Shown piece by piece: positions 50,892 to 59,605 of a stretch of 64,000 nucleotides of DNA. Where the stretch lies: NCBI RefSeq assembly GCF_050589705.1, contig NZ_JBNGOT010000004.1:1-64000 (forward strand). Reading direction: 5' to 3'. The stretch comes from Sunxiuqinia rutila (GTDB lineage: Bacteria; Bacteroidota; Bacteroidia; Bacteroidales; Prolixibacteraceae). Below the pieces are notes generated by a model. That model saw only the letters and a list, made by a program, of their open reading frames with translations, did no database searches and was not told the DNA's origin. Made by a program: the position numbers and the translations under genes. Each line of letters opens with the position of its first letter. The first letter of the stretch is position 1.

Positions 50892-52901
50892 TTAGCGGTC
50901 CAGGTAAACAAAGCCCGTGACTTTCTCTTTTCCCCGCCCCAAATCCAGGATGTAATAGTAGGTTCCGGTAGCAATCTGTCCGTCACCAAAACGGATTCCT
51001 TTGCTGGCTGTGCCATCCCAGAAGCCATCGCCACCTCGCCCATAGTTATTCGATTCATAAATCAGGCTTCCCCAGCGATTCAGAATCCGGAGCTTAACAC
51101 GTTCATAGCCATCAATCCCGATAATTTCGAAATAATCATTTATACCGTCGCCATTGGGCGAAAAGGCATTGGGTATAAACAGCGCTTCATCACTGATCCG
51201 CACCAAAACATTGGCTTCATCACAGTGATTGGAGTAGTCGCACACCGCATAAATAAATTCATCGGCCCCCACATAGTACGGGTTAGGCGTATAAGTAATG
51301 ATGGAGTCAGAAGTGACATGAGCAACTCCCTGGCTCGGAGGCGACACAATGGTAATGGATTGCGGATCGAGTTGTCCCTTCGGAGCATCATTCCGAAGCA
51401 CGTTGATATCAGCATAGGTATTGACCAACACGTCTGCCTGGTCATCCACTGCCGTAACCTGAACAAGCAGCCCTACCACCACCGAATCCAAGGCCGAACA
51501 GCCAAAACGATCCGTTACCTGAAGGTAGTATTTCCCCAGTCCCGAAACTTGTGGCGTTGCAGTTTGTGCCCCGCTTACAAGCAAACCATCGCCCGATGAC
51601 CACCAATTGAACGACAGGTCAGTACCTGCGCTTGAGGAAGCATCGAGCAAAATAACTTCGTTCGGCGAATTGACAAACACCTGCCTGTCCAGTCCAATTT
51701 GGGGCGAAGACAGCACTTCCACAAAAACATCATCAGTTGCTGTTTTTCCACGACTGTCGGTAACCGTAACGGTGTAACGCGAAGAGGTTTCCGTCCTCAA
51801 AAGAGGTGTCGGACTTGCCGGATCATCAAGCCCGGCCGTTGGCGACCAGCTATAGCTCAGTTTTCCAACGCCTGTACTTTTGCTGGCATCCAAACGAACA
51901 GTTCCACAACTTCCTGTTTCCAGCTGCTCAGCTTCAATGATGGCTACCGGCCGGTCTTCCCGGGGCAAAACAACAATTGTTCGGGTATAAACTTGCGATG
52001 AACAGCCCGCCTGGTTGGTGGCTTGCACACTCAATCGGTTCACTCCCGACAGATTCCAGTTTATCGGTTCGGTGGTGTTGGTTTCCGAACTCAACTGAAG
52101 CAACTCTCCATTAGGCTTTGAAAGCGTCCAGGAATAAGTATATGCAGAGGCCCCTTGTACCGAATACGCGGAGATCGTCCCAAACGCCACTTCATCCTCA
52201 TTGGTGTTGAAGCTAATTTTTGGGGAAGACACCAGCGTAGTGGTTTGAATATCTTGTCTCTCGCGGGCGGGAATGGTCAAATTTTGTTTGTCGGTTACTT
52301 CAATTAGCTGAATAGAAACAACCGTATTCTGCGTTGGATCAGCCTCAAAGGCCGTTTCCGGAATATGCAGTTGTTGATTCAGGTAGCTAACGGTTTGCGT
52401 TGGTTGTGGCACATCGTTGACCGCAAAGGAGACGCTTACCGGAAAACGATCAGCCGTCCAAAAGCTGCCCTGATCATCTAAAAACTCAAGCTCAACCGAA
52501 AAATCGTTGTTCCCTTCCTGATAACATTGGGTGGTCGTTGCATTGGTAACAGCCAGCCCCAAATCTCCAGTTGGAACGACTTCGATAGGAAGTGATCGTC
52601 CTGTGGAACATCCCAGCGGGTTCGTTTCCAATAGGACAATAAAATAAGAACTGGCTTTATGGAATACCAATTTGGTGTGACTTTCTTCTGCTGAAGCAAT
52701 AAAGTCATAGGAATCCTGATTTGCGGGGATCAACGCATTCTCATCTAAGAACACGCCCCACAAATATTCATTTTCATCCACAGCTTCAACTTCGAAAGAA
52801 ATTTCCTGTCCAATAAAATAAGAAGTCTGCGCTTGTAATTTAATTACCCCAGTAATTAAAATGAAAAGAGAAATCAATCCTATGGCAATTTCCTTTTTCA
52901 T
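50892..52901 (-). CDS. Secreted multidomain protein with gliding-motility C-terminal (type B) sorting domain
   Basis: A 669-residue exported protein. A signal peptide precedes Ig/PKD-like domains, including VAIIEAEQLETGSCGTVRLDASKSTGVGKLSYSW and VILLDASSSAGTDLSFNWWSSG. A cadherin-like module is near 480-570 (VDDQADVLVNTYADINVLRNDAPKG). The last ~90 residues are the type B sorting domain: FIPNAFSPNGDGINDYFEI, RVKLRILNRWGSLIYESNNY, ATGTYYYILDLG and VTGFVYLDR. It would cross the outer membrane by type IX secretion with help of the PorP/SprF protein. The 268 bp gap before the PorP gene holds no supported coding frame. Confidence 0.93.
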   Translation of the reverse strand: MKKEIAIGLISLFILITGVIKLQAQTSYFIGQEISFEVEAVDENEYLWGVFLDENALIPANQDSYDFIASAEESHTKLVFHKASSYFIVLLETNPLGCSTGRSLPIEVVPTGDLGLAVTNATTTQCYQEGNNDFSVELEFLDDQGSFWTADRFPVSVSFAVNDVPQPTQTVSYLNQQLHIPETAFEADPTQNTVVSIQLIEVTDKQNLTIPARERQDIQTTTLVSSPKISFNTNEDEVAFGTISAYSVQGASAYTYSWTLSKPNGELLQLSSETNTTEPINWNLSGVNRLSVQATNQAGCSSQVYTRTIVVLPREDRPVAIIEAEQLETGSCGTVRLDASKSTGVGKLSYSWSPTAGLDDPASPTPLLRTETSSRYTVTVTDSRGKTATDDVFVEVLSSPQIGLDRQVFVNSPNEVILLDASSSAGTDLSFNWWSSGDGLLVSGAQTATPQVSGLGKYYLQVTDRFGCSALDSVVVGLLVQVTAVDDQADVLVNTYADINVLRNDAPKGQLDPQSITIVSPPSQGVAHVTSDSIITYTPNPYYVGADEFIYAVCDYSNHCDEANVLVRISDEALFIPNAFSPNGDGINDYFEIIGIDGYERVKLRILNRWGSLIYESNNYGRGGDGFWDGTASKGIRFGDGQIATGTYYYILDLGRGKEKVTGFVYLDR

Positions 52902-52945
52902 TGAAAATATACCGCTGACGAATTTGTCAGCGGTATATTCATGTA

Positions 52946-53950
52946 TTAATTGAATTTGATCTTAGATGTATTTGGAATTGGATTGACGGTAATAGTATAT
53001 GCAGAGTTAATGTGCGATCCGTCAGCGCCATCATAGCCAGCAGGCTCTTCACCTTCAGCATAATCTCCTGCTGTTCCACCGTCTTCCACAAGTACTGTTG
53101 CAGGATCAATCGAGAATCCTAGCTCATATATTTCAGTTGCAGCATCAGCAATATTCTTAATTTCTGCAGTAATAGTGACAGTAGATGTTCCCGCGGCAAC
53201 GACGATTTCATTGAGATTTCCGGTTGTGTAAGTTCCGGTTCCATCTGCTACTATCCAAGTTACACTACCATCAGCAGGAATAGTACTGGCATCCTGTACA
53301 GAGAATTTCCACCCTGCATCGGGCAATGAAGTGCCAATAGGAGCATCTCCACCTTTTTCCGTGTGAAGTGTTATTTCATACGTCATCATCATGGTTCCCA
53401 TAACTGGAGTTACCCCGGTATCGCTATTCAGGTCGTCAGCATCTTCATCTCCATAAACTGAACCTGCATTGGTATTACAAAACTCACCATCAGCTGTGAG
53501 AATATTATCGTCATCATCTTTAGTTACCACAAGTAAGTCAAGGTCAATATTAGTGACACCAAAACGTCTTACAGTAGTACAACCATCTCCAGCATTAGTT
53601 TCAACAACCTGAACTACATAATTTCCAGTAGCAAGCCATTCTATTTGCGTGTTAAAGACATCAGTTCCTGAACTAGTTGCTGCAAAGGTATAATCTGTTC
53701 CAGATGCAGCTGCGGTTGCGGTTGCGTCCCAATCACTAGCAGAATAGTCCACACTGCCATCCCACTGATAAACTGACCATTCATATCCATTCCCAACGTG
53801 ATCTGGATTATGGGTAGTTCCATCACTACTATTCACCCAATAATTCCGTATTGAATTAACTGTGACGGTCTGTTGGGATCCTTGCGCCATCACATTGGTG
53901 CTCATGCCCAGAAGAATTAGCAAGCTTAATAAGGTAAAGAACTTTTTCAT
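52946..53950 (-). CDS. Secreted protein of the type IX locus, unknown function
   Basis: A 334-residue exported protein starting MKKFFTLLSLLILLGMSTNVMAQ, a clear signal peptide; the ATG at 53971 would add seven residues and is less likely. The mature part is acidic and rich in D, T, G and A (KDDDDNILTADGEFC, DEDADDLNSDTG) with beta-sandwich-like strands. It has a few Cys (DGCTTVRRF, GEFCNTNAG) and no C-terminal sorting signal. It lies between the HYR protein and the type B protein on one strand, with gaps of about 44 bp, so it is probably one subunit of a surface assembly. Confidence 0.85.
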   Translation of the reverse strand: MKKFFTLLSLLILLGMSTNVMAQGSQQTVTVNSIRNYWVNSSDGTTHNPDHVGNGYEWSVYQWDGSVDYSASDWDATATAAASGTDYTFAATSSGTDVFNTQIEWLATGNYVVQVVETNAGDGCTTVRRFGVTNIDLDLLVVTKDDDDNILTADGEFCNTNAGSVYGDEDADDLNSDTGVTPVMGTMMMTYEITLHTEKGGDAPIGTSLPDAGWKFSVQDASTIPADGSVTWIVADGTGTYTTGNLNEIVVAAGTSTVTITAEIKNIADAATEIYELGFSIDPATVLVEDGGTAGDYAEGEEPAGYDGADGSHINSAYTITVNPIPNTSKIKFN

Positions 53951-53993
53951 TGACAAAAATTTAAGATTCATTGTTATTATTTATTCTTGATTT

Positions 53994-56342
53994 TCAGTTT
54001 GTTTGAATATCTGTCGTAGGAGGGACTCCCCAAAGGGTGACCTCATCCTTATCATCCTTATTAATGGTTTGTTTGGTAATGCTGAACTGGTCGGTTGCCG
54101 ACTGAATCGTCAGGTTAAAATCTTTATCCACGCCGGCTTCACTAATAAAAGTGAAAGCAATTTGTACGGCCGTTACTCCCGGCTCTTTGGTTACAGCAAC
54201 AGTATAGGTTGCATCACAATTCTGCATGCTGCCGATCGACTCTGAATCAGCAGCAAACAAGTTTGAGACCTGTCCGGCACAGCCATTAACTCCATCTGAA
54301 ATGGAAAAATCGAAAGCGTAAGGTTCCACGCCACCTTCGAATTTCACATCCCAAAAAACCACGGTAGGCACGCCCGTTCCTCCGTCCTGGCAGGTAGGCC
54401 CGAGAGGGATAACCCCCGAGTTAAAATTACTTTCCTGAATTTCAATATCCAGCTCGAAAACTGCGGAACAATTGCCGGTATTTTGTTCTTTAATGACGCG
54501 TACGGTATATGAACTTCCTTCAACAAAAGGAGTTTCAGAAAAAGCAATCGCTACTTTTCGGGGATCACTTTCAGGATGACTCATCGGCGCTGAAACTTCT
54601 GTTCCGGCTTGATCAAGCACTAACCAAATGTAAGTGTAATACCCTGAATTGCTTTCCTCCCGGTCAATTTCGTACTGGTGGGTGGAGGTGATAAAAGGCT
54701 TTTGACCTGAGCCAATAGCGCCTGCACCAGACTGATTCCCGTCGTACAGCATTTCGGAGATATCAAGTGGGGCCAAATTGATCAGATTAACCATGAAGCT
54801 GCACGAATCCCTGTTGCCATCTTCATCAGCATAAATCAACCAGACCTCGGTGTCGACAAAAACTTCAGTATCAACAGCAGGTCTTTGCGTAACCGTTGGA
54901 TGGCTGTCGCAATTATCGCTTAAGTCAGTCAACAGGTTAGTATAATCCGGCAGTAAAACCGAGCAAGCATTGCCGACATCCAGCTGCTGACTGCCGGGAC
55001 AACTGGCCGTTGGCGCAGCCTTATCTTCAATGGTAATGGTCTGCTCGCAGGTTCCAATGTTACCACATTCATCCTCAAAACTCCAGGTGATAATGGTGGT
55101 TCCTTTGGGAAAAGCGACTGCTGCAATTTCGCCGTCCGTTTTCACCGTATTGCCTGCTATCGCGTAGGTATGATAAACGGTAACATCTCCAAAACCACAT
55201 CCATCGGTAAAATTGGTTGGAGCAGAAACACTGATTATTTTCGCGCAATTTTCATCGGCTGAGTCTGTGATGTCATCCGGACAATCCAGAATCTCAGGAG
55301 CAGTGGCATCAGAAATGGTAAAGGTTCGTGTACAGTTGGTTGAATTTCCAGTTTCATCAGCAATAATATAGGTTCTGAGTACCTGACATGGGTTGTTTTC
55401 ATCCTTCTTGTCAGTCACATCCTCTGCCCATACAATCGTTAGCGTTCCGTTGTTCGGGCAGTTGTCACTGACAGTTCCTCCCCGGGCTATAAACTGGGCA
55501 ATGGTGTTTACCGGTGCTGAAATAGCTTCAATACAAGTGGTGGTTGAATCAGGAGGACAACTAACTGAAGGAGAGGCACGATCATTGATTATTACGATTT
55601 CATTGGTTTGATACCACTGCGTGCCCAATTTGTAAATAGCATGGTAAATTCCCACTGAATAAACGTCTTTGGTTAGTGCTCCGGCACTTTCAACTTTGAC
55701 TCCATCTTGATACCAAAAAATATTGTTCGCTTCCGGCTCCTGGATGCTCAAAGTCACGTTGCCAGAAGGACAAAGTTGCCCGTCCTCAGGAAAGGAAACC
55801 AAGTTATTGGTTGGTTCCACCTTATCGGATACAATCTGTTCAAAAATGGGATTATCAGACTCGCCTTCTAAAAAATCATCCAGCGTTCCGTGTCCGCAAT
55901 TATTGATTGTTCCTTGTTCATAGTCAACATCAGGACAAGCAATATCGGTATTATCAAAGTCGGCAGAAACATCTCCAAAAATATACACATGCGAAGCATC
56001 TGAAACCACTGCCTCAGCATGCTTTTCAGCCCCGGTATGGGTTAATGATCCCAGAATAAACAAGTAACTGTCAATATCCAGCGTAATCTTATTGGCGGTG
56101 ATTAGATTCTCCTGAATAATAACAACACCGCCTTGGTTGATCGTTAGTACGACCTTATTGGCTAAGGTTAAATCGCCCTGAACCCAAAGTGTATCGTTGA
56201 CAATTAAATTTTGAGAAATTGTTGTGGAGGAAGGGTAAACTGTTGGAGAATTGATATAAATCTGCCCGAAACTTTGGCGAGACAGCAACAGACAAAAAAA
56301 AAGTATACAAAATAGCAAGCACCGTTCTATTGAAAACTTCAT
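53994..56342 (-). CDS. Secreted HYR-domain protein, first gene of the type IX locus
   Basis: A 782-residue exported protein. The start at 56342 gives MKFSIERCLLFCILFFCLLLSRQSFGQ as signal peptide; ATG at 56369 would add nine residues before it. Residues ~30-150 have strand-rich repeats. From ~265 onward HYR-like modules follow, with repeated CP, DNCP and DECGN motifs (PSVSCPPDSTTTC, APEILDCPDDI, WSFEDECGNIGTCEQTITIEDKAAPTASCPG). The family works in adhesion. No clear sorting domain is seen at the C-terminus. The gene begins a leftward run of five co-oriented secretion and surface genes. Confidence 0.88.
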   Translation of the reverse strand: MKFSIERCLLFCILFFCLLLSRQSFGQIYINSPTVYPSSTTISQNLIVNDTLWVQGDLTLANKVVLTINQGGVVIIQENLITANKITLDIDSYLFILGSLTHTGAEKHAEAVVSDASHVYIFGDVSADFDNTDIACPDVDYEQGTINNCGHGTLDDFLEGESDNPIFEQIVSDKVEPTNNLVSFPEDGQLCPSGNVTLSIQEPEANNIFWYQDGVKVESAGALTKDVYSVGIYHAIYKLGTQWYQTNEIVIINDRASPSVSCPPDSTTTCIEAISAPVNTIAQFIARGGTVSDNCPNNGTLTIVWAEDVTDKKDENNPCQVLRTYIIADETGNSTNCTRTFTISDATAPEILDCPDDITDSADENCAKIISVSAPTNFTDGCGFGDVTVYHTYAIAGNTVKTDGEIAAVAFPKGTTIITWSFEDECGNIGTCEQTITIEDKAAPTASCPGSQQLDVGNACSVLLPDYTNLLTDLSDNCDSHPTVTQRPAVDTEVFVDTEVWLIYADEDGNRDSCSFMVNLINLAPLDISEMLYDGNQSGAGAIGSGQKPFITSTHQYEIDREESNSGYYTYIWLVLDQAGTEVSAPMSHPESDPRKVAIAFSETPFVEGSSYTVRVIKEQNTGNCSAVFELDIEIQESNFNSGVIPLGPTCQDGGTGVPTVVFWDVKFEGGVEPYAFDFSISDGVNGCAGQVSNLFAADSESIGSMQNCDATYTVAVTKEPGVTAVQIAFTFISEAGVDKDFNLTIQSATDQFSITKQTINKDDKDEVTLWGVPPTTDIQTN

Positions 56343-56534
56343 CAACTCCCAGATTTGATCATGTTCCAATTCTTCGGATTCATCCGGAAGATGATCCTAC
56401 AAATTGCTAATCCACTCGTTTTAGCGTCGATAAAGATAGATGGAAAGAGAACAGATAAATATCGGAATTAGCAAACGGGGAAGCCGAACTAGCAAACAGG
56501 AATAATGGCAGAACCAATGACAACAAGCGCCTCT

Positions 56535-57290
56535 TTAAAGCCGGTTGTGAAGCAGTTTATCAAGCAATTCTTCTTTGTATTTTGGGGAAACACGAAGCTG
56601 TGATTTGTCCGACAATTCAACCAGACCTCCATCCGTTTTCAGGTAGCGCTCAACGTATTTCAGATTGACGAGGTGGGAACGATGGATACGGCAAAAACCA
56701 TGCGGCACCAACAATTGATCGAATTCAAGCAAGGTTCTAGAGATAAGCACTGAAGTGCCATTTTGGTAATACACCCGGGTATAGTTGCGTTCGCCCTCGC
56801 AACGTAAAATATGAGTCACCTTAATGATCGCAAAGCCATTCATCTCCGGCAAGGCAATTGTTACGTGCGAACTCTCGCCCTTATTATCAATATTTTTCTT
56901 CAGCGCTTCTACCCGGTGTTTCTCATTCAACACCGGAATCTCGCTGATGCGTTGGATGGTTGCTTTGACATTTTCAACCAAAACTGGTTTTAGGATGTAA
57001 TCGAAAGCCGAGTACTTAAAGGCAGTAATGGCATAATCGCTATAGGAAGTGGTAAATACCAGCTTGAAGTTAACTTCTGGTAATTTTTCAATCAGGTCAA
57101 AGCCCGTACCATCGGGCATTTCAATATCCAGAAACACCAAGTCCGGAGCTTCTTTCAATATTAGCTCAACCCCGCTCTCGACAGAGTCAGCCTCACCAAC
57201 CACATCAATATCGGGGAATTGCTGATCCAGAATTCGTAATAATACCCTGCGGGCTAATTGATCATCATCAATAATTGCAGCTCTATACAT
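56535..57290 (-). CDS. LytTR-type response regulator
   Basis: A 251-residue regulator. The receiver domain (1-120) has IIDDDQLARRVLLRIL, phosphoacceptor Asp55 in LVFLDIEMPDGTGFDLI and Lys in YILKPVLVENV. The LytTR DNA-binding domain (~145-251) has ILRCEGERNYTRVYYQNG, LLEFDQLLVPHGFCRIHRSHLVNLKYVERY and LRVSPKYKEELL. LytTR regulators usually answer LytS-type kinases; none is adjacent. It lies 192 bp upstream of the HYR gene on the same strand and could control the surface-protein operon. Confidence 0.93.
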   Translation of the reverse strand: MYRAAIIDDDQLARRVLLRILDQQFPDIDVVGEADSVESGVELILKEAPDLVFLDIEMPDGTGFDLIEKLPEVNFKLVFTTSYSDYAITAFKYSAFDYILKPVLVENVKATIQRISEIPVLNEKHRVEALKKNIDNKGESSHVTIALPEMNGFAIIKVTHILRCEGERNYTRVYYQNGTSVLISRTLLEFDQLLVPHGFCRIHRSHLVNLKYVERYLKTDGGLVELSDKSQLRVSPKYKEELLDKLLHNRL

Positions 57291-57423
57291 TGTACCTGAT
57301 TAAAAATCATCTAAAACTAATAAAAAATACAAACTATTCAGGCATTTTTAGACCAATTGTTTTTAACAAAAAAGCTTTATTCAATTTTCCAAATCATTTT
57401 AGGGGCTTATGCTGTTAATATCT

Positions 57424-57431
57424 TAATTTTG
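57424..57431 (+). promoter_or_regulatory. Possible -7 element of tsaB (TAATTTTG)
   Basis: TAATTTTG fits TAnnTTTG and lies 20 bp before the ATG of tsaB. No TTG is found at the proper distance upstream. Confidence 0.28.
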
Positions 57432-57451
57432 CGGTTTAAAGGAAGAAAACA

Positions 57452-58165
57452 ATGACATTAATATTAAATCTCGAATCATCAACCCAGGTATGTAGTGTGT
57501 CTCTGTCAAAAAATGGTCAACTGGTGGATTATATTGAAAGTAATGAAGGCCAAAATCATGCGCGCTTATTAAGTGTATTTGCCGATCAGTTAATCCAGCG
57601 CAATAAACTTGATTTCAACCAACTACAAGCAGTCGCCATCAGCAAAGGCCCCGGCTCGTACACCGGACTTCGCATTGGTGTTTCATTGGCCAAAGGCATT
57701 TGTTATGCCAATCAAATTCCGTTGATTGCCATCAGTCCCTTGCAAGCCATGAGCGATCATGTCAGCTTCAATCTCGAAAAATATGCCATTCAGCCTCATG
57801 CACAACTTCGGCTATGCCCCATGATTGATGCCCGGCGTATGGAAGTGTACACCGCCATGTATGATTTGCAGAATCAAGAGCTGGAATCAGTTTCTGCCAA
57901 GATTGTGGATGCAGACACTTTTGCCAGCCAACTGGACCAGCACCCGATCGTATTTTTTGGCAATGGAGCCTCTAAATGCCAACCGGTCATTGACCACCCT
58001 AATGCCATCTTTATCAGCAACCTTGAGACTTCGGCACAGTTTATGTGTTCTCTGGCACAGAAAGCGTTTGATAACAATCACTTTGAGGATGTGGCCTATT
58101 TTGAGCCTTTCTACCTGAAAGATTTCATTGCGGGCATTCCCAAGAAAAATATGCTGAAATCATGA
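57452..58165 (+). CDS. tsaB: tRNA threonylcarbamoyladenosine biosynthesis protein TsaB
   Basis: A 237-residue ASKHA-fold protein that, with TsaD and TsaE, transfers threonylcarbamoyl to A37 of tRNAs reading ANN codons. The N-terminal LILNLESSTQVCSVSLSKNGQ phosphate-binding-like loop and AISKGPGSYTGLRIGVSLAKGICYA are diagnostic of TsaB/YeaZ. It is a partner without its own catalytic centre. Its stop overlaps the start of the DUF3108 gene by 4 bp (ATGA). Confidence 0.93.
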   Translation: MTLILNLESSTQVCSVSLSKNGQLVDYIESNEGQNHARLLSVFADQLIQRNKLDFNQLQAVAISKGPGSYTGLRIGVSLAKGICYANQIPLIAISPLQAMSDHVSFNLEKYAIQPHAQLRLCPMIDARRMEVYTAMYDLQNQELESVSAKIVDADTFASQLDQHPIVFFGNGASKCQPVIDHPNAIFISNLETSAQFMCSLAQKAFDNNHFEDVAYFEPFYLKDFIAGIPKKNMLKS

Positions 58166-58893
58166 AAATACAACTAATCATTTCCTTTTTACTGGCGGCC
58201 ATTCTTGTCAATGCCCAGCCCCATGAAGAACTGAAGTACCACATGAAATACGGCTTCTTCAAGGGAGGCGAAGCAATTTTGAGTGTCGAAGACACCACCT
58301 ACGAAGGCAAAGAAGCCATTCATCTTCTTCTGGACGGCAACACCGTTGGGGTAACCAATATGTTGTTTGGCGTTCATGACATATATGAAAGTATTGTCGA
58401 TCCTAAAACTTACCTGCCTTATAAAGCCATTCGAAACATTAAAGAAGGCAACTATCGCTGGTACAACGAAGCCTTCTTCTTCAACGACCGGGACTCTATC
58501 TACTCGCAACGGTCCGGCCCCAAAAAAGTACCGCACAATACGGTTGACTTTGTCACGGCATTTTTCTACATGCGTCATACCAATTACCTCGATCAGTTTG
58601 AGGGAGGAGAAGAATTTTCCATCCCGGTTTTTCATGCCGATGAACATTTTGTAATGAAGGTGAAATACCTGGGAAAAACCAAAATAAAATCCAAACTCGG
58701 CACCAAAGAATGTCATATCATTCAGCCCCGCATTGACAAGGGGAAAGTGTTGAACAGCAACAGCGGCCTTAAGTTTTACATTACCAACGATGAGCACCGC
58801 ATTCCACTCTTGCTTGAGTTCGATCTGAGAGTGGGTGCCCTAAAATGTGAACTCCATTCCTACAAAAAAAATGGCATCGAACAAGTGGACTAA
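58162..58893 (+). CDS. DUF3108 family exported protein
   Basis: A 243-residue protein with signal peptide MKIQLIISFLLAAILVNAQ. The mature part follows the DUF3108 pattern: ELKYHMKYGFFKGGEAILSVED, LFGVHDIYESIVDPKTYLPYKAIRNIKEGNYRWYNEAFF, and the late strand LEFDLRVGALKCEL. The family is thought to be a periplasmic beta-rich, lipocalin-like fold of unknown function. It overlaps tsaB by 4 bp, and efp follows after 98 bp with its own promoter element. Confidence 0.85.
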   Translation: MKIQLIISFLLAAILVNAQPHEELKYHMKYGFFKGGEAILSVEDTTYEGKEAIHLLLDGNTVGVTNMLFGVHDIYESIVDPKTYLPYKAIRNIKEGNYRWYNEAFFFNDRDSIYSQRSGPKKVPHNTVDFVTAFFYMRHTNYLDQFEGGEEFSIPVFHADEHFVMKVKYLGKTKIKSKLGTKECHIIQPRIDKGKVLNSNSGLKFYITNDEHRIPLLLEFDLRVGALKCELHSYKKNGIEQVD

Positions 58894-58949
58894 GTTCAAC
58901 AAATGAATTGATTAGCGGCAGAAAAGGAAAATATTAAGCAGAAAATAAC

Positions 58950-58957
58950 TATTTTTG
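58950..58957 (+). promoter_or_regulatory. Possible -7 element of efp (TATTTTTG)
   Basis: TATTTTTG matches the -7 consensus and lies 35 bp before the efp ATG. No TTG lies 19-20 bp upstream. Confidence 0.3.
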
Positions 58958-58991
58958 CAGCAAAATTTGCAATTCATTATAATTCAAAGAT

Positions 58992-59561
58992 ATGGCTAGT
59001 ACATCAGATTTTAGAAACGGACTGACAATTGAATACAACGGACAGATTTTTACCATTGTACAATTTCAACATGTTAAGCCCGGTAAAGGTGCCGCTTTTG
59101 TGCGTACCAAATTGAAAAATGTTAAAACCGGGAAAGTGCTTGAAAACACCTTTAATGCCGGAGTAAAAGTAGATGTGGTTCGGGTTGAAAGAAGACCGTA
59201 TCAATACCTGTATAAAGATGACATGGGGTGCAACTTCATGCACACCGAAACATTTGAGCAAATTTCACTGAATCCGGACATGATTGAAAACGCCGATTTG
59301 ATGAAAGAAGGCCAAATGATTGAGGTAAACTTCCAGGCTGAAAATGAAACCCCACTGACTGCTGAGCTGCCTCCTTTTGTTGAATTGGAAGTTACTCAAA
59401 CCATTCCTGGCGAAAAAGGAAACACAGCCAGTTCAACAGCGCTGAAACCAGCGACTCTTGAAACAGGTGCTGAACTGATGGTTCCTTTATTCATCAATGA
59501 AAACGACATCATTAAAGTCGATACCCGCGAACGCTGCTACAGCGAACGTGTAAAAAAATAA
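58992..59561 (+). CDS. efp: Translation elongation factor P
   Basis: A 189-residue factor that relieves ribosome stalling at consecutive prolines. The KOW-like domain I carries the tip loop KPGKGAAFVRTKLKN with Lys32 at the position modified in many bacteria. Domains II and III follow the standard order, ending GAELMVPLFINENDIIKVDTRERCYSERV. No modification enzyme gene is nearby. Length and sequence are ordinary. Confidence 0.96.
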   Translation: MASTSDFRNGLTIEYNGQIFTIVQFQHVKPGKGAAFVRTKLKNVKTGKVLENTFNAGVKVDVVRVERRPYQYLYKDDMGCNFMHTETFEQISLNPDMIENADLMKEGQMIEVNFQAENETPLTAELPPFVELEVTQTIPGEKGNTASSTALKPATLETGAELMVPLFINENDIIKVDTRERCYSERVKK

Positions 59562-59579
59562 AACCTTCAGCAATGATTG

Positions 59580-59605
59580 AAAAGCCCGGGAAACCGGGCT
59601 TTTTT
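59580..59605 (+). terminator. Rho-independent terminator of efp
   Basis: AAAAGCCCGG-GAAA-CCGGGCTTTT is a perfect 10 bp stem with a tetraloop and a T-run. The stop codon of the convergent O-antigen ligase gene lies within the T-run. Confidence 0.9.
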
